Source of the DNA: Liolophura sinensis
Lineage: Eukaryota; Mollusca; Polyplacophora; Chitonida; Chitonidae
Assembly: GCF_032854445.1 (NCBI RefSeq)
Contig: NC_088300.1
Span: forward strand, 42,525,682-42,589,681
Direction: 5' to 3'
Length of the DNA: 64,000 nt
The position numbers and the translations under genes are program-made. Of this stretch, positions 38,901 to 51,600 are shown one piece after another (within the stretch, counting starts at the first letter, position 1; each line of letters begins with the position of its first letter). The notes under the pieces are model-generated. The model ran no database searches. It was not told where the DNA came from and saw only the letters and a list, made by a program, of their open reading frames with translations.

Positions 38901-40959
38901 CGCCGCCAACCGTTTCTTGCCTCGACGGCCTTGAGAATAAGGGCCGGAGAATTTTGAAATTCCCTGTCCGGCAACGGGTTTGTTCCAAAGTCTCTCGTGG
39001 CCTAAAGGTAACCACCTTGTCAACATGGCCACAAACCGCTCCATATACATAGAAACAAATATAGGCTATAAAATAAGGCTGGAACCATGCAATAGAGTCA
39101 ACAGTTTTCAATGATATCAGGAAAGTATTTTCGATTACACTTATGTGCCAAGGTTGAAATTCTGTTGATAAGACATCAACCATTGTAATATACTAAATGA
39201 AACTATCTTACACAATATGTCAGAACAATTTACTGACAAAACACATAAGTTTGGCCTCGGTTACTTCCTAGAGAACCCTTCGTGAATATGATGAAGATAA
39301 AGATGAAGCTGGAGTGTCGTGTCCATCCTCGTTTGTTCTCTTGTGCCATACAATACACAGTAAATCACCATTAAAACAACACATCCCCACAGAGAATGTG
39401 AGAAAAACGAAAAACTGACAATCCAAACTGAGATCCAAGCGCATTACGGCATGTTAATTCATGTAACCCCTCCAGAAATTTTTTTTCAGATCTGGTTCCA
39501 GAACCGGCGAGCAAAATGGCGAAAATATGAGAAGCTTGGTAACTTTGGGGGTCTCCAGGACCTGAAGGATGTGACATTTGTCCCTGCCCCCAAACCCACC
39601 CCCAGGTTACACGAAGAGCAGGTGGGTGAGGTATTCAACTACACATGAGACATTATTGACAATCAAGTAATTCGATGTCAGTATGCTGTAAAAGTGATTG
39701 AGCGACATGTCTGAATTCTTCGAGGCGCTCCGGTTAGGGTGTACTACATTCTGTAAGACGGATCGGTAGCTAGAGACTACGTGATCTCCTTTGCAACAAA
39801 CTGCGTGGGTGAAGAAAACGATCATCCCAACGTTATTGCATAGGAAAATGACTATGTTTGAATCGCAGCGATCTTGTATCCGTTGGATTTGTATAAGTTT
39901 CAACTTTCCAGATAGAGTATTTCTGGAGAGCTTTCGCGATGTTATTTTGTACAACGATGCCTCACTGGTCGCTAGCGATTTGGCCATAAAGCATTGAGCG
40001 GCCATTTTGTTTTAGAAACGAAACTTCCGCAACTTCCGGCCCGTCTTATATAATATGTAGTGGCGATAGGTCAACAATAATGCAAGGAAAACCTGTGTTA
40101 TCTCGTATAACCAGCATACTGATGAAACGACGTAAAATCTCTAGCAAGCAAGCACTTATAATGCTTCATTTGTTTCGTTTGTGAGAATTGAAAGGTACTA
40201 GAATTTGGATCGAGTGGCATGTTACGGCAAGTCGAGGGTTGAAGGAAGGCTTCATCGACGGTCATATCCAAGAGTAGCGGAAGCCGGTCAGAGCCTTGGA
40301 AATCCACCGACCCTGGCGACATAATCTGAATTCACATCACATTCACACCAACTAGTTCATGCAGGAATCGATCTCAAGTTGACAGCTTTATATATATAGT
40401 TCACATGTAATACAGATCAACAGCAATTGTTACTCGTCTCCTAAGCCAGAATCTAGCTAAAGTTCTATAGCTCTCGGATACAGAAGTCATTCTACATCGG
40501 AGTTTACAAAAATATTCACAATGGTTCCATTCTCACTAAAATGGAGGTCACCTTGTAAGGTAAGAAGAGATTTGTAGTAATCGGAAGTTAGCTTGACGTC
40601 CCGCCCAGGCTATCTGTAATCCGTCTTAGATCCAGTTATTATGGATATTCTTTATTTTAACGAGAACCAATTCAAACATCGACTCGTATTATATTTTATA
40701 GGAGACTGGGAGACGATCCTCAAAAGAGAAATTGAAGACAGTAGAGGCCTCTCCAGGGGGAGACAACTCCACGCCTGTCACCATCTCTCCATATGCCACC
40801 AGCTACTGTGGGTTTCCAGCCCTTTTCTACCAATCAGGATTCTACCCAGAAAACAAAACGAACACAAACGACTCGAGGAGAAAGAACAGCATAGCAACTC
40901 TCCGAATTAAGGCCAGAGAGTACGAGGCAGCTGTGGAGATGCAATACTTGTACAAGTAG
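32921..40959 (+). CDS. ISX-like paired-class homeobox transcription factor
   Basis: Five exons, 32921-32966, 36598-37107, 38327-38484, 39490-39621 and 40702-40959, join with phases 1, 1, 0, 0 into a 367-aa protein ending TAG. The homeodomain (about residues 190-251) contains RYRTIFSTEQLHALEEVF, 'HYPD', 'LPEARIQ' and WFQNRRAKWRK, with Gln at position 50. The intron falls between homeodomain positions 46 and 47, the classic paired-class site. After it comes 'YEKLGNFGGLQ', very close to the 'EKIGNLG' stretch that follows the homeodomain in vertebrate ISX. The C-terminus 'SIATLRIKAREYEAAV' is an OAR-type motif. There is no paired domain. Exon 2 is a disordered, acidic, Cys/Asp/Thr-rich region. 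ISX controls intestinal retinoid genes in vertebrates; the role here is unknown. Other paired-like families (Rax, Vsx, Alx) fit less well. Confidence 0.8.
33275..33370 (+). repeat. SINE-A fragment, plus orientation
   Basis: 'gtaagttcaagcccagctca' (B-box region) followed by 'tgctggg' and body traces. Intron 1 of the homeobox gene. Confidence 0.6.
33540..33835. repeat. Minisatellite, unit about 29-30 bp
   Basis: About ten units of the form 'gtcagatgtgccattctcag' + 'tcttttctt', with variation in the middle (cacacggag, ccattctca). It happens to stay open for 100 codons on the plus strand but is intronic repeat. Confidence 0.9.
34440..35890. repeat. Satellite-like array, unit about 110 bp
   Basis: Around a dozen units. 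Each holds 'actgacggttagatcccctt', 'ccaccctttccattagaa', 'aagacgaccctgcatataca' and 'gaggtgaaacctcaggttcc'. Central units are highly similar; both edges are more diverged, as expected for unequal crossing-over. It fills much of intron 1 of the homeobox gene. Confidence 0.95.
37995..38062 (-). repeat. Short dispersed repeat ('gttaaaccccaagcactcac')
   Basis: A widespread type of lophotrochozoan repeat as I recall it. A related segment is embedded in the SINE at 535-830. Confidence 0.55.
38103..38227. mobile_element. MITE-like element with 14-bp terminal inverted repeats
   Basis: 'ttgcctttaagaca' at 38103-38116 is exactly inverted at 38214-38227. The 125-bp span has no ORF. It sits 100 bp upstream of the homeobox exon at 38327, in intron 2. 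Confidence 0.45.
38610..38780 (-). repeat. Degenerate SINE-A, partly doubled
   Basis: A tail and body ('ttcactaataccatggcaac', 'tatggtgggagaaaccggta') are followed by a second start of the same body ('gattgttgtttaacgtcata') at about 38720. This suggests one copy inserted into, or duplicated beside, another. Intron 3 of the homeobox gene. Confidence 0.7.
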
Positions 40960-41054
40960 ATCATTTTACATTTGAAAACTTTGGATAATACAACATTACG
41001 CCTGTCACTTTATTGTTGTGTGCTGCATCCGTAACAAATCCAAATTTTTGGTCA

Positions 41055-41165
41055 TTCTGTTATCGTATTTATTTGATTGTTGTTTGGCGCCATACTCTAC
41101 TGAAGAATTTCTTACTTATACGATTGCAGTTAGTTCTATGGGTGGAGGAAACTGGAGTAGCGTAC
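41055..41165 (-). repeat. Degenerate SINE-A fragment
   Basis: 'tatttatttgattgttgttt' and 'tatacgattgcagtt...tatgggtggaggaaac' follow the SINE-A order. It lies in the 3' flank of the homeobox gene. Confidence 0.65.
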
Positions 41166-41256
41166 TGGATGTGTGTGGGTGTGCTGAAGTTGGGTTGGAG
41201 GGGTGGGGTGAAGAACAAGACAAATGGTATGATTTGCAAGGGCAAATGTAGGCAAA

Positions 41257-41262
41257 AATAAA
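41257..41262 (+). terminator. Candidate poly(A) signal of the homeobox gene
   Basis: AATAAA about 300 bp after the stop codon at 40959. Confidence 0.45.
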
Positions 41263-41734
41263 TGAAAAAAAAAATGCCAAATTATGAAAGTCCCGGCCTT
41301 ATCAGTGACACATAACACCACAAATTCTTCATATCAATGTTGGCTGCCCGTCTCATTTTGACGAAAATTCTGTTAGAATGCTTTTTTTTAATTCACAATG
41401 TTAAACGCCATATTAAGCTTGTTTTCAAGACCAGGGCTGGTTTTAAACTTTCTATGTGTTTTTTCTTAAGCAAAGTGATGTCATGCTTACATAGTGCTTT
41501 TTTTCTTTAGAAACACTCCATGTTGGACTTGGGCAATATACTGAACTTAGGTGAAGTCAGACCCAAGCCTTCACTGCCCCACACGGTGTGATAAATATTT
41601 AAAGAAAAGTGGATGAAGTAGCTAATTAGTTGAAAGAAACAAGCTACTCCTCTTAAAGTTGTTCCCATACCTTCACCTCAGCAAGGTAGCTGTTTGGTGG
41701 AAAATCATGCCAAATCACATGCGTATGTATGCTG

Positions 41735-41935
41735 TGGCCGGGCGTGTCTCTGCCGCCAAAGTGTTGCTGCCGCTGTAGTGTCATTCCAAAGACACTAGAT
41801 ATGACAACCAGTCACATCATACTGACACCAAGCCAACCAGTCCTGTCTCCTTGCTCTAATCTCTGGGTACTGAGCACAAAGTGAGGCAGCAACAAGTACC
41901 ATTTCTTTGGTATGACCCAACCTGGCCAAATTACA
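41735..41935 (-). repeat. SINE-B body copy
   Basis: Shares 'gccaaagtgttgctgccgct', 'ccaaagacactag', 'catactgacacc' and 'gaggcagcaacaagtaccat' with the copy at 28390-28625. The tRNA-like head is missing. Confidence 0.75.
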
Positions 41936-43899
41936 TGTGATTCATGATACAGGAAGATTTGCTTCTTCTGTTTCCGAACGAGAAACAAATTTTTTGTAAA
42001 GCTCTTTGTGACTCAACATGTACAAAATATGAAGAAAAAGCTAGAAAACTATCAATTTACAAAACATATATAAAAAATTTTATTCAATAAATGTAATAAT
42101 AAATCTTGTATTATTACACAAATAAAATGAAGAAAATGTTTTTTTTTTTGAAATATATTAAGTCAAGGGCATAAACATTTCTCCCAGCAATACAAATCTG
42201 TAGTTATTTTCAACCACTGGGTTTTTGATACAATAAAGATTGGATTTAAATACAATAAAACAAAATTCTACAATTGAGATGAGAACATATACTTTCAATT
42301 GTTTATCATATGGTGATGAATGTATTAATTTTTGTAATACATTCCATGAAACTCAGAAACATTATTGGGCATGAATTATCACAGACTATTTTGGTCATAC
42401 TGTATGACAAGACAGGAGATATTGCATCGTTTCTATTAACATAGACATGTAGGATTTCGCAGCATTGCCTCTCAAAGTTCAAGCATAAACCATAATTTAT
42501 GTAACACACTTCATTACAGCAAGGCTCAAAAACTGTATTCTTTGTACAGTTAGTGTAAATTATCCCACATCCTGATGCCACTTTCACAAAGATGACATAC
42601 TTGTATGATATCGCACATACAGGACAATGGTACGTTAATAGTGATGTACAAAATATTGTATGACAAGTGCATGATACATAAATGTTGCACGCGGCTTTGT
42701 GAAAGTGGCCCCAGACTGAGGGGGAGGAAAAAAGGCCAACAAAACTCATACCATCTTTTACAAAGATTCCGGCAACTTTTGGGCTTATCCTGTGACAAGA
42801 AGTTATGGTCTATTACCACATAGGCCACATTAACAAAAGGAGCAAGAACCACTGATATCCTTCAAAGGCCTCTTTGTCATCATTATAAATCTGGGAAATA
42901 ATATCTATAAATTCTGACTTCCCCATGGTATTGGTTAATCTCCTGGTACAACTTGAAGTCAAAAACTCTTCTTTTGTTACAGTTTGCATTTCCACATGTA
43001 TATCTCCTTACAGTCAAAGGCAATGCCAATTTAACAAAATACAAACTTTAATGTAAAACATGTATCACAATTTAATGTAAACCAATAAAAAAATATGGAT
43101 TTAAAATACATATATCACAATCAAAATTATCCCAATTTTTAAATGACGGGGAAAACTTGGCTCAGTTTCATCAAGGACAGGCATCGTTCATTAACACCTG
43201 CATGGAACTATCCTGGCAACTTACTACATACAGGTCTGGATGCAATGGTTCAGCAACGTTAATGTCACATTGCTGCATGGCCTATGAAGACATGGTATTT
43301 GTTCTTGTCAACTGGTGTGAGTAATACCTTTTTGATGTTTCCCCACTAACTTTATGAGACATAAAGCGACAGATCTGGAAAGAAGCCTATTTGGTCAGAA
43401 TGCGATCACCTTGAGCTTCGTCCGTCTATGTGCTGCCAGGGGCAAGTCATCTGAAATCAGCCCTGATGGTCACTGTGGTCACTCCATCTATCTGCTGTCA
43501 GGGTAAGTCACCTGGAAGCGACCCTGGTCAAGCCAACTCTGGGAACAACAAATGTACAAAAAAATCACATTCATCTGAGACACATTTGAGTTTAGGTCCT
43601 TGCCATCAACAGGGGCCCATCTGCAAAGTAATTATCACAGTTAAAATGAAAGCAACATATTTCACAAAATTAGTAGAATCTTGGGATATAAAAATAAATA
43701 AAAATACGTCAACCAAGTACTTCACCAACTTTAACTTTCATTTTCTCCCTAACCTTTATAAATAATGACAGTTCAATGTCATTCCCAGTTGAAATGAGTG
43801 TCCATGGTATGGAATTATTTAGTTAGCTCAAAGAATGAAAGTGAAGTCAAAGTTTCTGAGCTGAGTATAATTACGCAGTCCCAAGTTGCCTCCCCTTAC
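41936..43899. other. No assigned exon; likely 3' part of the thrombospondin-like gene
   Basis: The gene's last mapped exon ends at 43900 with a good donor and an unfinished LamG-like domain, so a terminal exon is expected to the left. I could not find one that joins in phase. A 60-codon minus frame (42813-42995) is out of phase. The MITE-like element at 42577-42709 and a diverged ~60-bp duplication at 43430-43540 lie here. Confidence 0.4.
42577..42709. mobile_element. MITE-like element with 15-bp inverted ends
   Basis: 'gccactttcacaaag' at 42577-42591 is exactly inverted at 42695-42709. There is no ORF inside, and the span is 133 bp. Confidence 0.45.
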
Positions 43900-46271
43900 C
43901 TCCACAAAGCTAGGGTTCCCATAGATCTCTCCATCCAGGTCCTGACCCCCAGTGTCCTCTAACACTGTTGACCCTGTCGTCCCTTCCATGGGGTAGTGGG
44001 CACCCACGTATCCCTTCAGTTTAGGCCGGACTAGCCCAATGTCCTGCAGATGGGCGTCAATGTCCGTATCTGGGAGGGCCACATTGTAGAGCCTCACCTA
44101 TACCATAGAATGAACATATCAAATTGTGCTACTTTTGCATCTAAGAAGAATTGACTTGCACAACACACCAGCAACTATGTACTGCAACCATGTCTAATTT
44201 TTAATCAATTGTGTGGTAAGTGTTTATGCAATAAGGAAGAAAAATTTCACCGCAGACGTATGGCTAGGGGGAAACCAGTCAGATAAAGGAGGAAACCATC
44301 AAGACAGATAGATCAGCTTATCCGACACATTACTGATACCCTGAGATGTAATGTGTTACTAATGTGTATATGCAATCAAGATTGCACACATGTGATGTAT
44401 CATATATGTATTTTACAGAGAGACTTTAGACTACTCGGTCTGCACATTACCTCATCTATAACTCCTGCCAGGTAACTGCCATCATCTCGGCCCAGGTACA
44501 GCCAGGGATTACCGGACAACTACAACAGGTGCAAACTCAGATTAGTGAGAAATACATCAAAACTTAGCAGTCTGTGCACAATAAAAATTTAACATCACCA
44601 ATAAGTCATGGTTATTATTCTCTTATTGGTTTTATTTCGTATTATGGAATTATTTAGTATTTTCCTTTGAAAAAGGTATTTGTATTAGTGTCTAATGCAA
44701 CAGTAAAGATACTAATATATCAGAATATTTATACCCTCCACAAAACATATATATTCCAGTTACAACACAAATATTACACTAATATAAATAGTAAAAGTTG
44801 CAAACAGAATATTGATAAGTTAGAAAAAGAAGTTACAATATGAATATCATATGGATGTGTGAAACATGCTCACCCAATCTGATGATGTTGTTATGCCGAC
44901 AAGCTCCGCCTCTGCTCCTGAACGAGTCCCATTGAGAAACAAAGTCAATGTTTGCACTGAAAGAGAGAAAAAACAGCAATAATATATTTCAGGGCTTTTG
45001 TACACAATGCTGCAGAAAACTGACAACCACAAAACAAAAATAAAAAAAATCTTGCATCTTGTGTGTCCCAGTGACTGAAACCAAGCACATTTATTTACCA
45101 CATCAATGCCTGCTCCACAGTTAATAAAAAAGATCTACCTTTATGGGTTTCCTACAATAAACATAAATATAATATTTGACATGAAAAAAATACTTTGTTG
45201 GATGGACGAATCCCAATGATGTGATTAAGGAAAATACAAAGTAAACATAGCCTCTAACCTTGGGCTTCATATCTGAGGATGAGGTGGTTCCAGTGGAGGG
45301 TGGTAAGAGTTGTGCCCCCTGATATGGTGCTACCATTCACCTCAGCCTTGACTACACCACTGTCCACATAAAGGCAAACCTCAGCTGTGAGGGTACACAG
45401 TATGGGGAGTTTGCCTGAGAAACCAGGCTGTAGCAGAAGCCACAGAGCAAAGGTAAAGCTGTAAAATAACATCAGAAATTGTCATGATACTGCAAGTGAG
45501 TATGTAATGTGAAAGTAATGATGGCACACCTGAGATACATGCTACATTATGTGGATGCCATTCAAGTTACTAAGAGTGTTTGAGTGTTCACACAATTTGT
45601 TACAAAACTGGTTGACCGACAGACTTTTGCTCAACACCATTCCCAGAAATTTTTCAAAAGTGTGATGATTGTTAGTTTGCTGGTTAAGGAAACCAAAGTG
45701 CCAGGAGTGTTAAATACCACATACTTTGGCTCACGAACTTTCCCACGTGTACTATAAAGACTTTCACTCCAAAACGATGACAGACAAATGCACATCATGC
45801 TGTACAACTGTCTAAAAATCCATCATCCATGTTAGGGATTGAGCTTTATATAAATCAATACATAATGTCTACCTTTCAGTCCTCATGCTACATACTGAAG
45901 TGAAGATTGTGTTATTTGTGCAGATGTTTCAGGTTGAAATCCATTCAATCACTCCTCACCACAGGATTAGAAAAGACAGAATCTCCTCAGTAAATCAGTA
46001 AAGCTTTATCACTTGAACATATTAACATTTCTAAAGTCTGACATACCTCTGCTCAATGCCTAAATCAGCGAGACCAGCGAGCTTAACATAGTCATCCGTA
46101 CCATCCAGCTGCAGAGCACTGTTCACCCTCTGCAGACACCTGCCCGTGAGGCCCGCCCACACTGTGCCAGGCTGATCAAACTCGAACACACCTAGGCGAC
46201 CACCCGTTATTGTAGCATCGTAAACATTCCCAGAATCCACCACCAACATCATCCCTGTGTAGATTCTCAGT
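43900..46271 (-). CDS. LamG-like domains (exons 46271-43900)
   Basis: The exon 46271-46047 finishes the thrombospondin C-terminal domain (ending at a 'GRC' cysteine) and opens a LamG-like domain with '[13 protein letters not shown]'. Exons 45458-45259, 44956-44874, 44519-44451 and 44097-43900 continue it with '[10 protein letters not shown]', 'LTLFLNGT', '[17 protein letters not shown]' and '[10 protein letters not shown]'. This is the standard LamG-like order (last block G-x-IDE-VRLYN-ALS). A second domain starts at '[20 protein letters not shown]' but is cut by the donor at 43899. LamG-like domains bind glycans or matrix proteins. Phases are continuous (2, 1, 0, 0). Confidence 0.8.
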
Positions 46272-48651
46272 CTAACAGAGAGAGAAAGAAAGAGAGATTA
46301 AATACGACACAAGAAGAGAATAATATCATGGTATTTATTTATTTATTTATTCAATTCGTGTTTTATGCCGAACTCAAGAATATTTGACTTATACGACGGC
46401 GGCCAGCATTTTGGTGGGGGGAAACCAGACAGAGCCCAGGGAGAACAAACGACCATCCACACGCTGCTGTAGGCCTTCCAACGTCTGGCCGCAGGGGAAG
46501 CCAGCTTGAGCTGGACTTAAACTCACAGCAATTGCACTGGTGGGAGGTTCCTGGGTCATTGCTCTGCACTGGCATGCTAACTCAATCGGTTACGGAGGCC
46601 CCCTATCCTGATAATACTACGTATTTACATTCAACTGGCCCTGCACATTCTTTGCATGTACAGCTGCATATACGCATGTATATATTAATGTCCCACTACA
46701 CCAACATGGTTTGTTTGGTTTATTATACAAACTATTGGGAATTCTACCAGAAATAGAGATTCATGTTGGATGAAAACTCCTGTACAAATTGAATATTCTC
46801 AATCTTTACCATTACAATTACAAAAGTAATTGTCTTCAGGGGTGTTAAGTAAAGCGCCCAACTACTCATGTCAGTGAAGTTCAAGGCCCGGGCTACAATT
46901 ATAGTCAAGGTACATGTAAATACATTTCACAGATTAAAAAAAAAATAAATAAATAAAAATGTATGATGGCTGTGTATGTACCTGATCAAGCCTTGTGATG
47001 GTTGGTGTGTCAAAGACCACCTGTATGCGGTATTGTACTGCCAGCCAATCAGAGCGGGATCATGCCACAGCACTGACACCTCATTGGCTGTGGGGACGCT
47101 ATGCCAGATGGCATTACTCAAGGTACTGCTAGGTCCAGATGCAGAGTTAATCAGCTGAAAAAACAAGATTGATCTGTGATGAGCCTCTCATCAGTGCCAT
47201 TGCTGTGAGTTAATGGCATAGCGCTTCAATCACATAAATAAAATTTCAAACATGACTATGTTTCTCATTTTGCCTGATTTTGGTAGTCCTATTTATCAAA
47301 TATAGATGTTTGAAGATCTGTTTTGAAGGTAAGATGTTATCCTACTGATTACTTTAAGCACCAAAAGTAATATTTTAATGTTTAATATTTGCTTTTAAAA
47401 ATACATTTTTTCAAGAGAAATTTAAGGATTAGTATCCAGTAAACACAGGTCTTTGTTCATCACAGGTAAAACATGGAGAACTCCACGATAAATGTTTATC
47501 ATCTAGAAATATACATTCAGCATTTCAAACATCTTTTTTATTGTTCAATAAATTTTCCACGAAACTCCAGTGTACATATCCACTTACAAAACCATAACTG
47601 TACAGAGTTAGACCTCACCTTTATCTGAACACCTTTGACACCAGCTCTGTACAGAGAGCCTCCATAATTCAGATTGTCATGACGCCAGATGACCAGGTAA
47701 AACTTCCTGTTGTTGACATAACCAAACACAAGGCCTACATAGTTACCCTTAAGCCCAGCCTCTACATACAAGGTACCAGTGTACTCTACCTCAGTGTATG
47801 CCTGGGAACCTGCAAAGTGTGAATAGAGAATTTAAAACAGGGTTTCGATCCATGAAAGGAACTATATTTTCAAAAATCGCATGTTTTCCAGTACTTTCAA
47901 GGATCTCTCAGTTCAGCATAAACCTTCCTGTGGGAACTATTTTGGTGCCTTACTTATTTGTGCATTTCAAACATAATGCAGTATGGTACATGTAATTATT
48001 GTTTAAATAACGAACACTTTCAAATATTCATTCCAAAATAAACAATTTTTCACTGACTTTCGAGATGTAGAAAACCTTTCACCAAATTTAATTCTGAAAG
48101 TATATACTGTAGATATTAAGAAAATAAAACAAGTAGAGCGGTAACTTGGGTGTGTTATCAGCTTTAGTTTGGAATAGTTCTGTTTCTATAAATGAGAGAC
48201 CTGAATCAAGATTTTAGCCATATTGTACTTAAATTAGAAAATATGGATAAGACATTTGAAGACAAGAAAACATAGTTTGTTTCCAGTTTTGACTGGTTGC
48301 CAAACCAGCACCTACCAATCAGCATGGTTGCCTGCTGGGTGGATTCCGTTTGCCTAATGTTTGCTCCTTCATCTGTCACTTCCCACTGGGGCGCTGTACT
48401 GGGAGATGCCGCGGGGTTGAGAATCACAGAGGTGTAGTCGACAAAGGATGTGTGATTGATAAATTTATTGAGTGGACAGTCATCATCTGAATTAGGGGCA
48501 CCATCTCCATCGGAGTCAGACTCACAGTCGTCACCTACACCATTTCCTGTCAGGACAAAACATACAGTCATGTAAACAAAATACATGTATGTTTGTTTTC
48601 TGTGAGTCAGAAAATCATTTGCTGTGAGCAAGGCATAAAACACCAATGAAA

Positions 48652-48682
<31 letters not shown>

Positions 48683-51600
48683 AAAAGCAAGGCATAAAAC
48701 ACCAATGAAATAAATAAATAAAAAAATAAATAAATAAAAAAATAACAAAAAAAAAAATTAATAATACCATTCCCTTGATCTGTCAAATGTTTGAGAGCCA
48801 ATTGGCCAGTGTTGCATGTCTTTGCTCTGAATGTTGTCAAATGTCACACTGAAGAATTCACGTCCACAATGGCTGCCCCTTTTAGTGGTGGTGTATTTAG
48901 CTGAAGGGTTTGGAGTACACCACCATTCTTTGACACATCATCAGACAACTTTCCCATGTGACATGCTTGAAGACAAGTGGTCTCCACCAAACGTCAACTA
49001 AGACACAAGAAATCGTCACCAAATCTTCGTCAAACAAGTCCTGCCATCAAGGCCTCCGTGAACAATAGAATAATTTAAATACTTCTTACAGACAACTTGA
49101 AGCATAGCCTATCTGACAAGGTGGCTGAATCAGTGGACATTGGGCAGAAGAGAAGAGCTTGCTCTGTCAAACTATTCACCTGTGCAGGTGTTCTATCAAG
49201 CATACTCTTTAAGGCTATGACTGTAACCGCAAAAAATGAAAAGAGTTTTAACTGGAGGCCATTCGTGTGCACAGTTTTACTTACCGTCTGTGTCAGCTTG
49301 TCCTGCGTTTGGCAAGTATGGACAGTTGTCATCATCATTAGCCACAAGGTCTCCATCTATATCAGGGTCACATGCATCTCCTGAACACGGAACAAGCATG
49401 CCTGAACAATTAACTCGATAAAGGTTAATAGTTTTAGACAAAATAAACTGAATGATATCAGCAAATTATTATGATATGTGATATCCCCCAGTTACAGGTA
49501 TTTGAATGTCTTTACACATACACCAGGTCATCTGCATCCACTTTCACAAAACTCTGTAAATGGAATGGGCTTGTACCTTTAGTGTATTACAACATTTCAA
49601 CCTAAGAGAGTTTTATGGAGAGTCCCCAAGACTTTGTTGCCATGAACAACTATACAACTTTTCTTGGATTGCCAACTACAGCTTGTGTGGTGGTTGGTGT
49701 ATGGCACATTAGCTTGTGTCAGTCCCTCGATGGGACTTAACCAAAACCACATGGGCTTCAACGAGCCTGTAAATTACTTTATAGCCTGTCTTTGTAGACT
49801 TTAATTACCCTAATCCCTCAACTTTGTCACCTATAAACGAGCAACTTTCAGTGCAATTTATGCACATTTATAATTAGATTTTGGAAACAAAACAACATTG
49901 GTCTTCACAAAACGTACAATTTTCATGAGCCTTCGCCGAATAATGCTTTCAGAACAAGCTTGAATAAACACCTTGCAAACATGTGAAAAGGTTGAAGAAT
50001 TAGTTTAGCCTTGCTAGTTTTATCTGTATAAGGCTGTGTCGCATGTATGTTCAGGGGGAGGTAACTCTATGCAATGTACACTTACCTAGGCCATCACTGT
50101 CTGTGTCCGTCTGTTCTCCGTTTGGTCTGAACTCACAGTTGTCGAGAAAGTCAAGAATACTGTCACCATCACTAACAAACAGAAACAATCATCAGTCATT
50201 CTTTACAATAATGCCTTAATACAAGATACCAACAATCACAACAATGAAAAAGAACAGAGAAATACACATATTACATTTTGCAAATATACAACTTGAATGT
50301 GTCTTTATGGGAGCAAAAATTAAATTATGCCTCAGAAGTGAAAATTACTTTGAGACTTCTAACTAAATTTTGTAACAGTGCACAAACTTCATTTATATAT
50401 ATATGATTCTGGTTTTTAAATCTAAGCAAAGAGCTAAAGAACTAATGATGTTATTAAAACCACCTGCCAGATTAGTGTAGTTTACTCACACATCTTTGTT
50501 GGTGCCCCCTGGGGTATCGCAGGCATCCCCGACGCCATTCTGGTCTGTGTCCACCTGGTTAGAGTTATCCACGCTGACACAGTTATCACAGGCGTCACCC
50601 ACTGTGTCTGAATCGCCAGAGTTTTCCTGACCAGGGTTGTATACCAGGGGACAGTTGTCAGATGAGTCCTGAACACCTGATCACAGAAGACAAAACATTA
50701 ATCCCACATCAGACAAAATACACTGGTCTTCACAAGACAGCAACGGTCATGTGGGAGACGTGTATATTTCCTTACTTCGCAGGATAAATTTGCTGCAGGA
50801 TTACTCAATGACAGGATATAAAAATATATGGTGTCAGTAACCCTTTTACTGACACCATACATTTCCTTATCCTGTCATCGTGTAACTGTGTAACTAATAT
50901 ACAACGTAGTACATAACATCTGCAAGCTATAGGACACTGAATCTGATTTATGTGAAATATGAACTATTATATATGAACAAATAGAAAACAAACAAGTTGT
51001 GAGGTGGAATAACTTGAATTATTCATGATTTTTCTAAATATTCATGTAAAAACTTGGTTATTCCCCAGGAGTATTTCTTTTTTGTTATATCTGTATTAAC
51101 TGATGGTCTTATTTACTATTATAATATTAAGTGCATTACTGAAAATGAAAATTCTTCTTTGTATAGTTAACACCACAGTCTAGAACTGTTCATTTATTTT
51201 ACGGCGCTAAGTATAATGAGTGGAGAAAAATGAAGTGCCCTGAGTCAGCAAGGTGTCACGATCAGGGAATTTTGGCAGTGCTGTCCCATCCTACCATCTC
51301 CATCATCGTCGTTGTCACACGCATCTCCAGTGCCATCCCTGTCTGTATCAATTTGATCAGCATTCACCACAGCAGGACAGTTATCACAGTTGTCTCCCCT
51401 TCCATCTCCGTCAGTGTCGGTCTGATCGATGTTAGCCACAGTAACACAATTGTCCTGAAACAGCCATTACATTGCACTGAACACAATATATATCATTTGC
51501 AATAAATTAGACCATCAGCTGTGTACAATACTGATTGACTATTTACATGTTTATTACAGGAATATAGTGTACAAACAGCAAAATGATGTGACGGCTGATC

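Noticed and set aside
42813-42995. Minus frame ending in a Leu-rich stretch, considered as last exon of the thrombospondin-like gene
   Set aside because: It does not join in phase with the donor at 43899 and resembles no LamG-like sequence.
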